Source of the DNA: UBA1172 sp049889655
GTDB lineage: Bacteria > Pseudomonadota > Alphaproteobacteria > Puniceispirillales > UBA1172
Reading direction: 5' to 3'
Assembly (NCBI GenBank): GCA_049889655.1
Contig: JBMHCY010000072.1
Span: forward strand, 1 to 32,181
DNA length: 32,181 nucleotides
Below are positions 31,275-32,181 of the stretch, in pieces; the first letter of the stretch is position 1; the number at the start of each line of letters is the position of its first letter. The position numbers and the translations under genes were made by a program. The notes below the pieces were generated by a model. That model was given only the letters and a program-made list of their open reading frames with translations, had not been told where the DNA came from and did not search any database.

Positions 31275-31901
31275 TCAGGCAAACATATCCCCCACCACCG
31301 GCAGGATCGAGATGACCAGCAGGACTGCCATGGTGATATTGAAAGCCCGGAATTTCCCCGGCGTCTGGATGAAACGGCTGATAAGCATCCCGAACGCCGC
31401 CCAGGTGATCACCGAAAGATGCGTGATCACGGCGAAACTCAGCACCAGCACAAAAAACTGCGGCAGAAAGGCCAGCACCGGGTCGGTATAGGTTGAGATA
31501 ACCGTCACCCCCATGACCAGGGCTTTCGGGTTAATCAGCTGGAAACTGGCTGCCTGCCAAAACTTGAGCGGCTGGCTGACCTTCGCCTTTTCATCATCAG
31601 GGGTGGCCGTGGCGATCTTCCATGAAAGCCACAGGATGAAGCCGAGAGCGGCGATGCGGAAAACCTGCTGGATCATCGGCACAAGCCGAAAGACCTGATC
31701 AAGACCAAACCCCGCCAGCACCAGCAAAAACGAAAAACCGGCGGTGACGCCGATCATATGCGGTGTGGTCCGGGCGAAGCCGAAATTGGCCCCCGAAGCG
31801 GCCAGCATGATGTTGTTGGGACCGGGGGTGAAGGCGGCAACAACCATGAAACCCACCATGGGCAGGAACAGCGGCGATAAATAAATTCCGGTCGTATCCA
31901 T
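31275..31901 (-). CDS. LysE/RhtB family amino acid exporter
   Basis: The protein is an inner-membrane translocator that exports amino acids such as lysine, threonine or homoserine; the exact substrate is unknown. The conserved TPGPNNIML near the N-terminus and FQLINPKALVMGVTV in the middle are LysE/RhtB marks, and about six hydrophobic segments span the 208 residues. The open frame begins at a TTG at 31937 and contains ATG codons at 31913 and 31901. I chose 31901 because the first membrane helix starts right after it, but no clear ribosome binding site decides. It is divergent from the cytochrome gene. Confidence 0.85.
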   Translation of the reverse strand: MDTTGIYLSPLFLPMVGFMVVAAFTPGPNNIMLAASGANFGFARTTPHMIGVTAGFSFLLVLAGFGLDQVFRLVPMIQQVFRIAALGFILWLSWKIATATPDDEKAKVSQPLKFWQAASFQLINPKALVMGVTVISTYTDPVLAFLPQFFVLVLSFAVITHLSVITWAAFGMLISRFIQTPGKFRAFNITMAVLLVISILPVVGDMFA

Positions 31902-31987
31902 GGCCGCGATCATGCCGAGAAAGGGTTGTTTGCGCAAGGCCGGAAACTATTTCAATATTTAGATTACCCTCTCTGAAAGGACCGACC

Positions 31988-32181
31988 ATGCGCGCGATCA
32001 TCACCCTTGCCGGTATTCTCGTCTTTGCCACGGCAAACTTTGCCGCTGCTGATGTCATCTCTGACCGGAAAGCCGGGTTCAAGGGGAATGTCAAAGCCCT
32101 CAAAGCCATTCAGGCGGCGATGTCCAGCGGTGATATGGAAACGATTGCCGCCTCGGCGCGCAGTGTTGCCGATTGGTCCGC
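31988..32181 (+). CDS. cytochrome c'-like protein, 5' part only (runs off the window)
   Basis: The reading frame from the ATG at 31988 is open for 64 codons to the window edge. It starts with a signal peptide (hydrophobic ITLAGILVFATANFAAA, cleavage likely before DVISDRK). The mature part, helical DRKAGFKGNVKALKAIQ and METIAASARSVADW, resembles the first two helices of the cytochrome c' family (haem-binding four-helix bundle). The CxxCH haem site would be near the C-terminus and is not visible. AAAGGA lies 8-13 nt before the ATG. Identification is from pattern only; other helical periplasmic proteins are possible. Confidence 0.6.
   Translation, partial: MRAIITLAGILVFATANFAAADVISDRKAGFKGNVKALKAIQAAMSSGDMETIAASARSVADWS

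Noticed and set aside
1..32181. CRISPR arrays, transposases, prophage or integration sites
   Set aside because: No regular spaced direct repeats, transposase or integrase motifs, or tRNA genes are visible; the only tandem repeat is inside rpoZ.

Overview
The window is a dense, GC-rich piece of an alphaproteobacterial chromosome, almost all of it core genes. The evidence is gene order: rpoZ-rsh-DUF2062-pdxJ-acpS-lepB-rnc-era-recO-parC on one strand, next to folK, a NYN nuclease, a family 5-type uracil-DNA glycosylase, smpB and dapA, and separately rnd-lptC-lptA-lptB-ptsN. These are familiar alphaproteobacterial neighbourhoods. The lack of rpoN/hpf between lptB and ptsN, the very short intergenic spaces and the mix of C2-metabolism genes, a PhyH oxygenase and small-metabolite exporters would fit a free-living, possibly marine Rhodospirillales/SAR116-like lineage. 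That placement is inference from context only.

Layout. 1-910: truncated 3-hydroxyisobutyryl-CoA hydrolase (-). 1019-4039: hemB, a threonine dehydratase with ACT domain, and bpt/ate in a tight (+) operon. 4043-13752: a long (-) run from rpoZ and rsh through lepB, rnc, era and recO to parC, with gaps of 0-25 nt or overlaps after rsh. Good promoter candidates lie in front of rpoZ and rsh. 13823-17100: folK (-), NYN protein and UDG (+), smpB and dapA (-). 17233-22807: a second PLP dehydratase (+), queF (-), an operon of malyl-CoA lyase-like enzyme, 2-hydroxyacid dehydrogenase and glycerate kinase (-), and a PhyH dioxygenase (+). 22804-26528: EamA exporter, a solitary iron-binding protein with a Fur-box-like palindrome, a cupin, and azlCD, all (-). 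26650-30320: rnd-lptC-lptA-lptB-ptsN (+). 30369-32181: a second EamA exporter (+), a LysE exporter (-), and the start of a cytochrome c'-like gene (+).

How the genes work together. One block serves translation, RNA processing and the stringent response (rpoZ, rsh, rnc, era, smpB). Another builds and exports the envelope (lepB, lptC/A/B). The 18.7-21.9 kb operon looks like a short route carrying glyoxylate or hydroxypyruvate through glycerate to 2-phosphoglycerate, fed by a CoA-ester lyase. No gene-free stretch exceeds about 160 bases. I found no tRNA, rRNA, CRISPR array, insertion sequence or prophage.

I do not see a clear new multi-gene system. The best leads are the C2 operon beside a hydroxy-amino-acid dehydratase, the missing rpoN/hpf with a perfect 6-3-6 palindrome before lptB, the repeat-built acidic tail of the omega subunit, the solitary Fur-box iron-binding protein, and the compressed stop-to-stop convergent junctions.
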